NCBI GenBank assembly: GCA_032821775.1
Contig: JAVLRN010000003.1
Location: 4,269,477-4,333,476, forward strand
Direction of reading: 5' to 3'
DNA from: Sanguinoderma infundibulare
Taxonomy: Eukaryota; Basidiomycota; Agaricomycetes; Polyporales; Polyporaceae
DNA: 64,000 bases
Shown: positions 34,772 through 49,000 of the stretch, piece by piece
Numbering within the stretch: position 1 is the first letter of the stretch
Layout: each line of letters starts with the position of its first letter
The notes under the pieces: model-generated
Seen by the model: only the letters and a program-made list of their open reading frames with translations
Told to the model about the DNA's origin: nothing
The model's database searches: none
Made by a program: the position numbers and the translations under genes

Positions 34772-37700
34772 TGTATTCACGTCCATCGCGGCGACGGGCT
34801 AGGGCGATTGAACGAACTGCGCAGTGTCTTCGTAATGAGATCGATAAGAGCCTATGTAGCAGGCATTGTCCGCGCCAGGATCCGCCGCTGGGCGGGGACT
34901 TCGATAGATCCATTAGATGGATTGAATTGCGGACACAGGCCCGAGGCTTCGCAGCTCGAATGGGAGGCTACGCCTCTAATGGCAAGATAGAAACTCGATG
35001 GGGAAATTGACGTATCGTGCCTCCTGGTTGCAGTGAGCTCTGAGTAAGCGTAGAGTAGCCGCGCTTGAGGCCATCGTACTCCTACGCATGGGCGAGGGAG
35101 GTACATGACGGCACCGGAACTAGCGATCCGCTTCTTATCTGGCTGCGTTTGAAGGCGACCTTGGCTTGGGGTGCTTCGATAACCGTGCCGAAGTTGCGGG
35201 GATGATCAACCGAACGTTGAGCATTGACCGTTGGTCCCCGAAGCTAGAAGTCCAGGGGTTATCGACCACATCGTGAGTCGTACTAGCGCAACCCAAATTA
35301 TTGCAAGCACCGGCGGCGTAAGCTTGCGAGCTTCCCGGATAACCACTTCCTTGGCAATTTCAAGCAGTTATCCTGGTCTGGGCTCCACCCACTCGCGGTT
35401 GACAGGCATTGTGTTAACGAACAAGAACACGGGAACAGGATGCTATCCCGGACAACGGTTCTCCAAGTAGACTACACGATGAAGTTTCAACCGAATATCC
35501 ATGAATCGATCAACTTCAAGTTGTTCGGAAGCCTGTAACGACCTCCAGGTTGGCCTACGTCATGCAGGTATGTTCCGTTGCTAAAGAATAAGTCAAAGAT
35601 GAACCTGTAACTTACACCCATCGACGAGTAGGACTTCATCGGACGTCTCCGATGGCGGTTGATGGGCTGCTCGCATCGTCAGAGGTCGCTGCGACGCTAA
35701 GTCGTCCAGGAGACCAGATCGCATTGCGGCCGCACATCGCTGTGAATGCGTATACCTATTTGAAGAGAAACGGCGTGTCACAACAGTCATACAACCAATA
35801 TCGTGAGCCACAGGTCACTTCTAACATATAATGGGCAACGAACGTCACCTTGTTGATTGTTTACGATCTCGTGGGTACGGCTCCTTCTTGAGCTGTAGCG
35901 TGTCTTTATTGGTGTTGGAAATCATTCGTATGTCGGGCGTCGTGACAGGAGACAGACCCCCGAACAGATGCGCTGCGTCAGTGCCTGGAGCGATTACTGC
36001 GGAGCAGTGATCCTGTTGACCGACTGGAAGGAAAGGCGCTCCCAAGGGACCGGGAGACAGAGGTCTTATTCTAAGATGGGACAGCGAGGGTGGTCTGGCA
36101 TGGTGTTATCCTCTCACGCCGGTCGTACCGTGGGCAGGTAAGGAGGCATACGGAATCAATACTGGATCATGTGGGACAAATTGAAGGCGCACCGTTTGCG
36201 ACGGTGAACGTCAAATCGCCACGACGACGTTAGACGAGAATATCATCCCTGATCGCTGGGTGGCATTACGAGTCTGGCCTGACAACGTGACGATCAAGGC
36301 GCACGGTGGATTCAAAACGTTGTAAGTTTTCGACACCTCAGCAGGATGCGATACGTATCTTGAGGGTACTTGAAGCTAGAATGGCTAGCGGTAAAGGTTC
36401 GCGGGAATGTCAGCAGCGGTGCACCCTCGCATTGCGCCACAGCCGTGGTTCGACCATCGCCTTGGACCAGCCTGTTCAGAAGAGTCACGCCGGGCGACTT
36501 CCCATACGACCTGTTCAAATCAGGATGGCAGTCGATCAACGGAGGGTACCTTTCGACGGTTGGAGCATGTGCAGGTCGATAACGTACATTTGACACACTT
36601 GCGAGGAAATGGCACTTCAAGAGTGGATGCGAGCATCACCTGGCAGTCACGAATAGCTCGCGGCCGTACTGCACCCGAGAGGAGTCACAGGTCGTTCTGC
36701 GCGAGTCGTACGACCTGGGTTGTAAGAAAAGCAAAAATGCAAGTCAATTCCTATACGTTCGGAAAGAATGAGCTACGAGCCTGGCTTGCGTGCTTGCCGA
36801 TACAAACTCGAGAAAGGCTGACCATGACCACTGCCAGTGATGAACCCGGTTATCATGCACACAGGCTTTTACCTGTATCCCGATGAGTTCTGCGACTCGA
36901 GGTTGAGGTGTGTTGTTCAAAGCATAAGCGTTGAGTTGCCGTGCTAGCTGACGACGAGCGGTTCTCTGGCAGCAGGAAGCACTCGTGATGAAAGTCGAGA
37001 CCTGGTCGCTGCCGCAGCCACGTGGCGGGTCGATATCGGGGCGGGGCAGTCTGCGTGGGACTCACGCTCGATCAGCCTCAGGAAGTCGTCTGTAGCATTA
37101 CAAATACTGAGAAGAGGCTAAGTTTCCCCGAACGCAGGGGAGGGGCAAATTTCTAGTGTGTTCTGAACTTCGCGGCTACCTTGTTCGAGGAGAAACATGT
37201 CTAGGCTAGGCACCGCATTCTTCACTCTCCAAGAAGCGTCTAACCACGAACAGAGAACGACGCCGGTGGAACTCGAACGACTCGCCGATTGAAATCCCCA
37301 ACTCAGCTCCTTTCGCTTTCACTTACCTTCTTTCGTGCGCGGCATCCGGAGCTTTGTCGGAGCAAAGATCCAAGTGAGAGAAAGACGAAACCTCGTAAGA
37401 TTTACGCCCACCCCGCACATCGACCCCTCGATCGGCGGTCCAGGCGACTAGGGAAGCACCATGGAACGCTCCAAAGACTAAAACTCAGTAACGGCGGATC
37501 CACATGCGTCAGAGCCACCGAGACACCGAATCCTACCTATCGCCGACTTCGAAGACGTCCTTCGTTGAAGTTTTCCTTACCCCACACCCTCGTGGGGCGG
37601 GAGAAGCCACGAAGGAGCTCCGAGGAGCGAGCGACGTCGTCCCGTTCGAAAGATCGTTGATGGGAGCGAGCGGTAAGTTGGTAGGCATTTCCCGAACGTC

Positions 37701-37947
37701 AACGTGTTCAAATGTCTACAGTACCAGTACCAGCTGCGCGGGTGGTCAACGTCGACTGAAATAACATGGCCGCCACGGCACTTGTAGTACGAGATCAACG
37801 GAGCGGAAATCGGCAGACCTGTCTACCGCTCAACCGTGACATCGTTCGCGAGGCCCCGATTAACGCCTATCGTACACGAGTCAATTGCTAAACCCAATAA
37901 GCAACGTATGATAACCCAAAGTTCAATCTACGAACGTATCGTAGTGC
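34772..37947. other. Gene-poor stretch, nothing recognised
   Basis: About 3.2 kb of short open frames on both strands without family motifs, repeats or RNA genes I can support. It ends at the 3' end of the WOPR gene. Confidence 0.5.
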
Positions 37948-39225
37948 CTAGAGGGCCAGCCGGAAGCTGTTGAGCGCGCGTCGGTCTTCGGCGGTAAGCG
38001 GTTTGTAGTTGCTCGATGCGCCGTTCGGGCTCGTGGGATACATGGGAGAAGCAGGAGGCGTCAGGGGTCCGACGGGCACCACGGTCGACAGCCTAGGCAG
38101 TGTGCCAGACGCGCCGCTAGACCCTGAGGAGTACTGGCTCGAAGTGCGATGCGCAGCCGAAGAGGACGAGGAGGAAGAGGAAGACATGGGCCTGTCGGCG
38201 ATGGGCATTCCACGACTGATGGGAGGCGATGGGAGAGCCCAGGGGGCTGGAGACCATTCCGGGCAGTCCCTGCCCCCATGGGGGGACTCGTGGGCATCAG
38301 CATCTTCGAGTACGCGGCCAAATCGAGCGATGTTCCCCTTTGCAGACGTGAAGATCCCTTCGGGGACCCTGATGTTGCGGAGGTATTCGTAGTTCTCGAC
38401 AACGGGAAGCCGTGTGTAGTCGTCACCCTGCGGGACGTCACCAATATCAGCAAAAGCGGGTAAAACGGTGACGGGGTGGACTCACGGAGAAATACGCGAC
38501 GATGTGCCACTTTCGAGGAGGCTCGCCTCGTCGTGTGTGGACATGCGTCGAGTAGGTTTGTTTCGTAAGACCGTCGGGTTTCGACGGCCTGTCTTGTCTC
38601 CGGATGGGAGCGGGAGGAGCAGCGAAAGGGTCCAGCGTTCGACGAGCACTAGTGTGCTTGTCAGTCGTGGGAAGAGGATGTGACGAGGCGTGATGGCTTA
38701 CCGACGCGCAGCTTTTGCTTCCTTCTCCTCTGGCGTCGTCTCTATCTTCTCCTCGTAGAAGAGGTAGTCCCCTCGCATGCGGCTCTGCGACCTGGCAAAG
38801 GAGCGCGTTCGATCGGGGATGATGCGGTCGAAAGCGGTCGATAGTGCTCACCACCGTCGCCCGTCTGTCCACCTCTCTAGCCCGCCTACTCAAGACACGC
38901 AAAACGAGGCGTGGGTTAATGAGGTTAATACGTACCCGAACGGTGCGCGCTCACCTTGCTTGTGCTCGGCCTCTTCCCACACGAAAACATTTCCAGAAAC
39001 GAGTTGCTCACGCTCGTTAGCAGTGAGACGGCGAGTGATCAGGGGCAATATGCCCAGGCGGACAGCTTCGAAGACTACATGGGCATCCCTCGCGTCGCGA
39101 AGGTCTTGAGTAAGGGTAGACATCAGCATCATGGGGGATACGGACAGAGACGGATACGTACGGAGGGCAGGGTGCGTAGCATGGCCGAGGTTGTCGACCG
39201 GACGAGCAGCGTAAGGGGAGGTCAT
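37948..39225 (-). CDS. Gti1/Pac2 (WOPR) family transcription regulator
   Basis: Fungal-specific DNA-binding regulator of the family of Wor1, Ryp1 and Pac2, which control morphological or nutritional switching. Start ATG at 39225 (MTSPYAARPVDNLGHATHP). After an intron comes LRDARDAHVVFEAVRLGILP, LITRRLTANEREQLVSGNVF, VWEEAEHKQG. Further exons give GLERWTDGRRW and SQSRMRGDYLFYEEK (the signature RWTDGR..S.SR..G.FL.Y), then LTKQTYS, RKWHIVAYFS, GDDYTRLPVVENYEYLRNI. The two WOPR halves are complete. The C-terminus is Ser-rich ([12 protein letters not shown]) and ends SFRLAL at 37948. Five introns of about 40-60 nt, all GT-AG. About 310 residues. It stands alone in a gene-poor region. Confidence 0.88.
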
Positions 39226-42200
39226 GGTGCCAGCTGGGGTGAGGCGAGCCGTATCCAAACACCACCCCCGTCGCGACTTTATAGGCCACGGGGAATCCGA
39301 AGACGTGCTTTCCAGAGGTACCGAAACGGGAAGTTGCTCGAAACGGAGAAGGCCAGGGTCTCGGAATCTAAGAAGCTCGATATGGCTAACAGACAGGAAT
39401 GAGAAGGAGATCGGACTGAATTGATAAGTAAGTTTTGACGCACGAGGTGGTTGGCTTGAAGGAGGTATGAGTGTACGTGGCCCATATCCGTCCCCGCACC
39501 AGCGTTTATATACCGGGTGCGAGCCCGATGACGTCTGGCATGCATGCGTCGTGCTTATACATATTTCGCGCCTGTGACGTCCTCCGCCCTCGGTCAATCA
39601 GATTGGCTGTGATCCCATACAGAGAGGATTCGCGACGACATACCGTCTTGGAATGTGTGATTTGAATGGGCGTTCGTAACCTTAAATCCATGGCTTCCCG
39701 CGTTTCCCATGGGCCATGGGCTATCTGATTCTCGCATGGCAGGTCAGTAACGTAAGAGCGTTATTACGTCTTGAAGAGGGACATCCTCGGGTTCCGGCAT
39801 TTCTCCATAAGAGCACTCGAGCGGGGGAAAATAACGTCGGATATGGGGACCGTTGCCTGAGATGCATCGCATCCGGTCAGCGCGCCGCGAGCACAGATCG
39901 AGGAAAACGACTCACGAAGGCTATCAGGTCAGCCGATTCTATCGATCATAGTGTGCCACCAGCTTGGGATGTCCACGCCGCGTGCGCGCCGTGCCACAGT
40001 CGTCCACAACCGGGCCGTAAACGGGTTTTCTTGGAATGAATGCCACAACCATTCAACGAAGCCCGGTATCGTCCTAGTGTTGCCGTGCGTCGCCGTGGGT
40101 GTGTGTTCCGATGTTACCCTGCTTGTGTCACAGATAGTTGGTGTCAATCGTACGACAGGGTGCCTGGTGATGCTCGGTAAGCCACACTAACCCACAAACG
40201 AGGAAGGGAGAGGGGGTGACAGGTGGGGGAACGGAGGTCGCGGTACGACAGTCGCGGGTACGGGCCGCGCGGCGCACCTGTGGCGACAACAGTGGGAGAG
40301 GTTCTGCCGCAGGAAGTACCCAAGATAGACGAACGTGAGCTCGAGCATAAGACAATCAGGTTAATGACTCACCGCAAACCTGCGCGAAGAGGGAATTGGC
40401 TCGAGAACGTCCCCCTAAAGCGTGAACGAATGGGCACGATGTATTGGCGAAATATGACAGGATGCTGTGTATAGGTCTGGCAATATCCAGTTCAATCGGT
40501 TTAGACGCAATTCAATGCGAGAGCTTATTTTTGAGTCACGTCCAAGATGCATTGACGCAAGAAACAAAGTTGGCGCCTGAGACCCATTTCGCAGCAGTGT
40601 TCATGAAAAGTAGTCTCACGCGAACGCGAGGGGCCACACATGACTGCTCAACCTGGAACAGGCACATCCGTCACGGTCCCCAGGATAAGCCTTCTGAAGT
40701 TCGAGGCAGCGGCAACGGAGGTGTCATAGAAAAATACGGTTTACTTTGCGGCGAGCCAAAGGACGCGTCGCGGCGTGCACTAAAAGAGACGGGCGTGCGG
40801 CGTGGTGGAGTCTTTTGGTACTTATGACGAATATTGCAATCGTGAAGGCAGCCTCGGATAACGGGACGGAGGCGCTTACCTTGGATAGCTATTCTGGCGT
40901 CGTGCTATACCGAAAGGCGGCGCGATGACGAAAGCGGAAGTGCGTACCATGAGCTCCGTCGTCACTATAACGCCGACAGAGCGGCATTCTAGTCATGTCC
41001 GCACCCAAAGATCCCGACGTGGGGTGATCTATCACATCGTCACCCGGCCGCTCCACCCAGGTGCGCGTGAAGACCTCATTGGACAGGCTTGGTTACCGGA
41101 CTGAGCGAACCATGGCGGCGCGTACGTTTGGTTAAGACCGTCGGTAGAAAGGACGGGCGAGGGCGGTGAGTGGAGTGGGCGGAGGAGCCGCTTCCGATAG
41201 ATACGCGTCGCGCGCACTGAGGTGGGGAAGTGACAGGTGGAGGTCGGGTCGAAACGCTGCCCAAGACGCGTAGCGGGAGCCGGAAGCAAAAGTCCCTGAG
41301 ACGGTCTGGGGAAGAGCAGTCAGCTGTACAATTAGGTTGAGGCTCAGGCGAGCGCGAGCGAGCATTGTTGCACCCGGAAGACGTACCGATCAAGGCCGTG
41401 ACGAATGAGCTGGAGATCTGGCGGCAGATGAACGCCCAGAGTCAGGAACAGGTCAACGGTTTTGGACGTGAATGGTTTACTTGGAGCACGAGTTGGGGTG
41501 AGCGACCGGGGGAAGGAAGATGACAAGCTGGTCTACTGACCTCGTGTATCTCTCGGACGCGGTCTATGCGGACACGCGACCAATGCAAGTCTATCAAACG
41601 TCCAGAGGGTGTTCGGTCCTTCCCACGGAAGAAAAAGAGTGAGAACCACATGGAGACAGGGGAAGGCTAGGGGCAAATCGCCACTACAAGGAAAGAGCAT
41701 CATGCTCTCGACGGTACCAGCGCGGTGAAGTGTGCCATCGTGACAGGGAGAGAAGGCAAGCGAAAATCTCTACATGGACAAGAAGCGAGGGGCATCAACT
41801 CGACCACTGATAGACTGGATTGACGAGTCCTGTCAGCTGGTTAGAGGATATTCATAGCGACAGCGAACCCACCGGCGTATGGACACCGAGCATCTGCGCG
41901 ACAATCGTCTGACGATGGGATTGATAAGACGCGGTTTCGGAAATGTTGGTTGCGGATGATGTTATTCCCATGTCTTGGCCCGCGTGCATCGTTAGGGACT
42001 AGCCGCCTTTGCCAGAGCCAAACGCATGTTCTGAAGTGGTATTAGTGCCAGAAGATGACGCTCTGTGTGGTAAAACAGTGGGACGCAAACAGCATCCTCA
42101 TAGGAGGGGCTGCGATATGCCTTGGATGGGCTATCGAGAAGTGGACATAACGTGTGAGCAAGCGGTTCAACGAAGGGGGGAGTAATAGATCATTACGTGG

Positions 42201-44784
42201 TTCTCGCACCATATGGGAATGAGATGACTATGTGTGTATAGATCTGGACGTCCGCTACTGAGTGGTACGGTTGAGCAAGGGTGAAATGAAGGGGTAGGAC
42301 TTGCATTCAATTTTGGACGTGGGGTTCACACGTGCTGACCAAGGGACGAGCTTGCTTGAGCTCGAAGGACACATGGTCGAGCCTCGCGGACATGCAAGCA
42401 TGCCATACACCCATCTTGCGTTCTTGCAGTAGTGTGGCCAATAGGCCAGCGCTGGCGAACGATGCATTTTTGAGACCTGGGCGTGAGTCAGTACGGGCGG
42501 TCGAAAGAGCGGTTGGAAACGCGTGCCGCTCGGTGAGCATATCTCGCACCCCTGGGGCTGTCATACTACCTCGAATCGGGCGCAGTTAGATACTTCTTCT
42601 GGTTTTTACCGATGTCAGACCGCGGCCAGGACGCGGGTGCAAAAGGAGGTGTCAGGGAGCGGAAAATTGAGGGGAAAGGCGAAGGACCGCAGATGCCAGT
42701 CTGACGGCTGAGAGCAAGACAAGAAAAATTCCCAGAGCCGAGCGGGAGTTTAAGTAGGCGTTCACCGTAAACCGCAGGATTTGCACATTGTCGCGACCGG
42801 GTGAGAGCTCCAACCCAGCCTCTGCCCAGGCTCGTGGCCGCACTACTTGGCTTTGTTTGGCTTCCACGGGCGCTCCCGTTCCCCTTTGGCGCTTCACACA
42901 TGGACGAGCGCTGACCTTCCTCTTCATCCTCCGAGCCTTGTCTTCTCAAACGGGCACAAGAACAAGCCACCTCGATATGCTGCGCACCGAAATTGCTGTA
43001 TCATTGTACGTATTATCCCCATGTCGTTTACACAGACGCCGTGTGCTCTGGCACACCGCGTCCGACGCTAGCAGTATCCCGCTGGCCACGGGCCCTCAGC
43101 ACCATCAATCAACACTACTGACGCAGCCGTACGGGATCCGTGGACGAATACCCCCGATTCTGCGCTCAATTCTTGCACGACACGGGAGCGGTTTAGACTC
43201 GCGAGCACCATCTGAATTGCGAAGTGTTGTAGTCGCGCGAAAAAGCCCTCGGTATGTACCGATGACATTATCACGGCCGTTCTTCTGCATCCCTGCCTCG
43301 CGAGTTTGTCGAGCACTCCTTCTGGGCCTCAATCGGCTATTTCGGGCAGCTCATATCCACAACGCTCTCCGCATCCGCCGCGGCAGTTTTATCCAGGGTC
43401 CAGAACGTACTTTCGGATCGACTGGCCTTCAATCTTCAAATGCTGCTTCTGCAACACACCCCTCCTGAAGAACTGGTTCCTTTCGAGGCTACTGTGGAGT
43501 TAGGTTTGGAGGTAAGCTGTGCATGTCCTCGGCCAACAAGCAGACGCCGCTCAAGCACTCACACCCGCCTCGGCATGTCCTGACAGGTCCTACCTTGTAC
43601 AGCGCATTGCCGTTCATACCCGCCGCCACCGTCAGGCATTGGTCAGGCAGCTGGAAGTTCGAGTTGGCTACGTCGGGCGGAGCTGGCCGTGGCACCGCGG
43701 AGGCTATGCGGGCATGTTCGTTAACGTACTGCATAAGTGCAATGCGCATGCCGCCGAACTGCCCGAACGACGGTCGACGGTCGTACGAGTCCGCCTAAAG
43801 GCTTCCTGAATTCGGACGTGCATGTGGCGCAGGGTGCGGTGGATTCCGGTGCGCGCCGCGTCGTGTTCTGTTTCGTATGACGATTTGTGATGCGCATATG
43901 ATGTTGGCTTGTCGACACAGTGGTGACGCCAGTCGTGCTTCTTTCATTCCACGCCATTCCGTGCCAGTCATATCCTGTACTTAAGCGAAACGTCAGGGTC
44001 GACTGCCGGTCGGCTAGGGGTCAACACCGCGGTCGACACGACCCAAAAATCACGACATTTCTGGACGGCCGCGGTCGTTGGCGCACAGCCACTTCCGGGG
44101 TTTGCGGAGAAGGGCTCACCGCCGCCATTCCCAAAGGCAGTCAGCCCGCGGTCTGAGTGAGTGCTGCTCCAAATCGTTGGCAATTACGGAGCTTGAATTA
44201 TGCTGAATTGCGGCAGGCTTCGCTTAGCTCTGGAGACAGACTATCACTTTCTGAGTCTGAAGTTTGTCTGCCAAGAGGCCTCGGACAGCGGTCGTGAGCT
44301 CGGCAAGGTGCGGAAGGTACGCTTGTTTGACAGCGTCGCGGCGACCCGCCAGGTTCAGTCGCCCACTTGGCTCTCCCGCTCCCCCTCCACGGTGGTCGGG
44401 CACGGCAATTCACATTCGAACTTTGGGGGGAATTTTGTGTCATGTCAAGTCGGTTACTTGATCGCTTGGCGGGGAGTCCCAGTCTGGCGGGCGTGTGGAC
44501 TCGGGCCGTACGGGTATCGCACACTGTCGGCATTCTACCGGTAACTCGGCATGGTCGGTGTTCAAAGCTGAAGAGGGGCTCATAAAGGGGTGCCCGCGAG
44601 CACAGCACAGGCGAGCGCGCGGAGTTGATCGACGAGACGATCGCGGCTGCAGATACGACTTCATCCGTCTTATGTGGCTTTTAGTGTATAGACGAAGATT
44701 CAGGACACAACGGAGGTAATGCTGATGAAACTGAGTGATGAGACGTGTTAATGGTGGATCTGGAGTACTACTATCATCATTTAT
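39226..44784. other. Long gene-poor stretch, nothing supported
   Basis: About 5.5 kb. Open frames such as 40444-40827, 42788-43468 and 43489-43749 were read on both strands. None shows a recognisable family, a convincing exon series or amino-acid composition unlike random translation. It could contain fast-evolving or non-coding genes that I cannot detect. Confidence 0.45.
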
Positions 44785-45340
44785 TTTGCGGATGGTTGGC
44801 GGTCAATTACGCTGAGGCCGTAGAAGGCCAGCGCATGATGAGGTGTTTGAGTGCAATTACATAGCCTGATTTGACGGTGAGTGGAATAGAACTTGTGGCC
44901 GGGATATAGATCGATCCAAGAGATTCGTCAGGGGAATCTGGGCTCGATCAGGATGAATAGTAAGTAGCCGGGCGGTAACTAAAATGAACCATTGGAAACG
45001 TGTGGTTACCGGTGTCCAGAGCCTGTGGAAGGTCTGTTTCCGGAATGGTGCTCAGTAATTTCTGACTGAAATCCTGAAGGGTGCTCGCGCGCAAGCAAGT
45101 CTTTGGCGAGACGCAGTCCTTTCGGACGGTCTCCACCTCGAGTTTCGCTGCCAGGGCCTGCGTTTCTATCCGGACGGTTGGCGGCGTTTTACGCTGAAAC
45201 GGGCGCCCAAGGTGGTGGAATGGAGTAAAAGATACGAGATGTCGGGGTAGATTAAAGGTCGATCCAAGAGATTCGTTGGCGGAATCTGGGCTCGATCAGC
45301 TTGATCAAGTAGCCGGTCGGTAACTAAACCCATTTACTGG
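44785..45340 (+). repeat. Diverged direct repeat, two copies
   Basis: Copy 1 at about 44790-44985 and copy 2 at about 45166-45340 share GGTTGGCGG, TACGCTGA, GATCCAAGAGATTCGT, GGAATCTGGGCTCGATCAG and AGTAGCCGG.CGGTAACTAAA in the same order. Internal lengths differ. This is an old local duplication of unknown nature with no coding content. Confidence 0.7.
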
Positions 45341-46056
45341 GAGGTATTGTCCATGAGCATCCATGTGAGGAGTACGGGGCCGGGATTGGTGGACGGGATG
45401 TCGGTCGAATGGACGTGTTCAGAATACTGTACTCGAGAGGCCTAATAGTTGATTACGGATGGACGAGGACGAGATGCAGAGGCAACGGATAAGGAAGATG
45501 GGAAACATATAAATATATCATATGGAATACGTAGCTAAGTGAGACAGAAACGAGAGGACAAACGTGAGGCTGGGGCGGAAAGAAGGATGGCTGATGTCGA
45601 GGCGGACGATGGGCGTGAATACCAAAATGGGCGTATGGCCAGCGGAATGGTGGCGTGGGAAGCCGGTGATCCAGGCTGGTTGCTGTGATGTCCTCGCCCT
45701 GCAACTGCCCTCAGAGCCCCTGCACCGTCCTAGCTTGCAGCTCGCTCCCCGTTTGGGCTTCCCGCCTCCGAAACATTGCTATCAATATGCCGAGCGAGGC
45801 CGATCTGTGCCGGGATCGACGTCGGGCGGGCTGAGATCGTCAGGGCCCTCGCACCGTCGGAGGCGGGACCTTCCGCGGACAGCACTTCGCGCACCTTCTC
45901 CCGCATCCATATAATCTATGTCATGCTCCCCACTCCCTGTACTCATTCACCAATTCGCCGTCGTCTGTGGGTGCTCGACATCGGCTGCGAGAGCGTTCCA
46001 CAGACCCTCTGGCTCTCGCCCCCCCCCACCCCCGCCTTTGATCTGCTCTATTCGCC
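45341..46056. other. Intergenic / promoter side of the kinase gene
   Basis: No gene recognised. The last 150 bases contain pyrimidine-rich tracts (CTCTCGCCCCCCCCCACCCC at about 46013) typical of fungal promoters. Confidence 0.4.
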
Positions 46057-49000
46057 ATGTCTTCGCCCCGTCCGAAGTCGCACCCTCTCCACCATTCAGA
46101 TCCCTCATCTCCCGCCTCCACAAAGTCTGCTCCTACAGCCTCTCATTTGTCTCAACCCGTGCGCGAACGCGGCGGCTCCGTCTCTACCATCCGTCCCCCA
46201 ACGATCCCACTCGGGCGAGTAGCTTCTAATCCCATCCCGGCATCTATATCCTCTTCCACCACTACTCTCGCTGCTCCGGCCTCAGATCTCCGCTCCCGAA
46301 GCCGTGCCTCCTCCGTCCACCATCATGCTCGCTCCACCAGCCCGCGACCTGACTTGTCCTTTTGGAACACTCCGGGCCGGGGCACGGCCACTCCAACCAA
46401 TGAACACTCAACCAGCTGGTGGACGTCCAGGGAGGTCACTTCTAGGCCCTGGTCCGAGAAAAGGCAGAAGACGGTCCCGGTCGAGCAGGCAGAGGGTTAC
46501 ATCCGCACGCGTGACGTGAGTACTTTCTTCCTTACTTCTCACCCGCTCATGCCAACTCCCCATCAGCGCGTCGCCGAGGCCGCCGTCAACGTCCTCGGTA
46601 CCGCCGGTCTAGTCGTCCATGAGGTTCTGGAGGTCAGCGTCGATGTCCTCAAGTTCGCACCCATCGTCGGCTTGGAGGAAGCCGCTCGAACCCTCCTCAA
46701 CATCTGGGATTCTCTCCAAATGGTCGATGTAAGTTCTCTCAATCCCATCGTCCTCCATGCCATTCCTTACCCATTCCCCCTCCTCAGATGAACCGCTTGG
46801 CCTGCCTCCGCCTCACTGATCGCTGCGCCACGATCCTCATGTCCATTCGCGAGGAGATTGCCAGCGCCGGAGATGATGTCGGCGTAGAGCTCCAGCCGCC
46901 CCTCAAGCGTCTTGTCGAGTACGTCCCAGCTCTCCTCGTCAACGACGCACACTGATTTGCGCCCTCCCAGTGCATTCGGCGATGTCCACCGCTTCCTCGT
47001 CCTGCAATCCCACCGCCCGTTCATCAAGCGATACCTTCAGCGCGAGGAGATCCAACGCGCCCTCGCCGTGTGCCACAACAGTCTTACTGACTCATTGAGC
47101 ATGTTCAACGTACGTCTGATCGAACTCGCACCTGCGTATCTCTCACATCTGCTTTTCAGACCTCTATCCAGATTCGTATCCTCAAGCAGGCTCTCGCAGC
47201 AGAGCGTCAACGCCAAGAGGACACCGCCGTGCTCCTCGATTCCATCCACCATATCCCAGACTCTCAGCCCCTCACGATGGAGCCCTCTCCGTCCGGAAGT
47301 CTCCTGTTCACCGCGGACCCCAATGAGGCCCACGACGACGTCTTCGCGCAGCTGCAGGCCGTTACCGCGCGCCAGAACGAGCGCGACATGGTCCACGACA
47401 CGGTCGACCTCCGCCAGCTGATGCACGCCGCGCTGCAGACGAACAACGACGTCGAGATGATCCGCGTCCTCCAAATTGGGCGCGACGAGATGCCCGAGGC
47501 GATCAAGGCCCTGCAACGCGCCCTCGAGAAGGAGGTCGAGCGCGAGAGCCCCGAGGGCGAGGCCGTCCCCGTCGCCACCGCCGCCGTTCAGGAACCTGCG
47601 TTCACTGTCACGCAAACCGACGCGCCAGGGCTGACGCGCGACACGTTGGACCGCGAGTTCATCGAGACCGGGATCGACGCCCTGAGGCGGATCAGCGGGA
47701 CGGAGATGGCGCTCCCGAGCTGGACGATTACACGGTATGATGTCTTCTGCGAGGAGAAGATCGGCATGGGCTTCTTCTCGGACGTCTACAAGTGCAAGTG
47801 GAGGGACCGGGTGGTGGCTGTCAAGGCGCTTGCGCCGACGACTCCGCGGGAGTTGTTTGTGCACGAGGTGAGTGGCGTGGTTTGCTGGGCAGCATTCGGG
47901 CGAAGATTCACGAGTTTGAGCCTCGGGCACGCTTGGCCATGTGCGTGCAGTACCTTGCGCCCGGCGGTCGGGCGTCGTGTCGAGATTGAGTTCGCGGTCG
48001 CCTGGTCCCCGGGTCTGCTCGTCTAGGTGATCACCGTGCTTTAATGAATGGTGCCGGTGTTTATCTGGGCAGGCCATCGGCCTCGCGCCTTCCGCAGTCA
48101 TTCAATCACTGTCCATTTATTATCTTCTTCCATAAATTGCTTGTGTGTGTGCTGACCATTCTTCTCCCGATGAATCGTATCCCCGATTTGCGCAGATGTC
48201 GATCTGGAAGACGCTCCAGCACCCTAACGTCTGCGAGCTTCTTGGCGCGTCGTCGGCCTCGAGTGACCCGCCGTGGTTCTTCGTCAGCCCGTACTACCAG
48301 CACGGAAGCCTCGTCACCTATCTGAAAGGGCTGTCGTCGCTCGACTCGGTCGACCTGCTCAAGATGGTCCACGAGATTGCCAAGGGTATGGCGTATCTCC
48401 ACAATCGAGGGGTGCTGCACGGAGACCTCAAGGTACGTGATCTCGTGCCATTCGAGCACGGAAAACCGTTGGTAAAAGTCACGAGCTTAACCTTGTCTGT
48501 TTGGCTATAGGCTGCCAACGTGCTCGTTGACGATAGCCATCAATGCGTCATATCTGACTTCGGACAGAGCGAGATGAAGTCGGAGGCGTACCGTATCAGC
48601 GGGCTGCCCCTTCCCCGTAAGTGTCCTCAATACTGTTCTCGCTAAATAACCTTATTGACCGTGTTATGAGCAGACGGCACGCTGCAGTGGCAAGCTCCGG
48701 AGCTCATGTCTGGCCAGAGTGGCCTCACACAGCAAGTTGACGTCTACGCGTTCGCCATCACAATCGTCGAGCTACTTAAGAAAGGCGCACTCCCGTGGCC
48801 GATGGCGACCGAGGACTCGGTGCGCTATTTCGTCCTTGGTAAGCCGTCAATTCACTTGTTATGCTCTGCACAACTAGACCTTGATGGATTATCAGAAAAG
48901 AACATGCGGCCAGAAGTGCCTTTTCAACGAGTCTGGTCTTACCAGCTCTCCGAGATCCTCCACCAGTGCTGGCACCGCGACCCCGCTGTACGGCTGCCGT

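Noticed and set aside
42788..43468. 226-residue open frame as a gene
   Set aside because: No motif, composition like random translation, and no convincing start context or introns.
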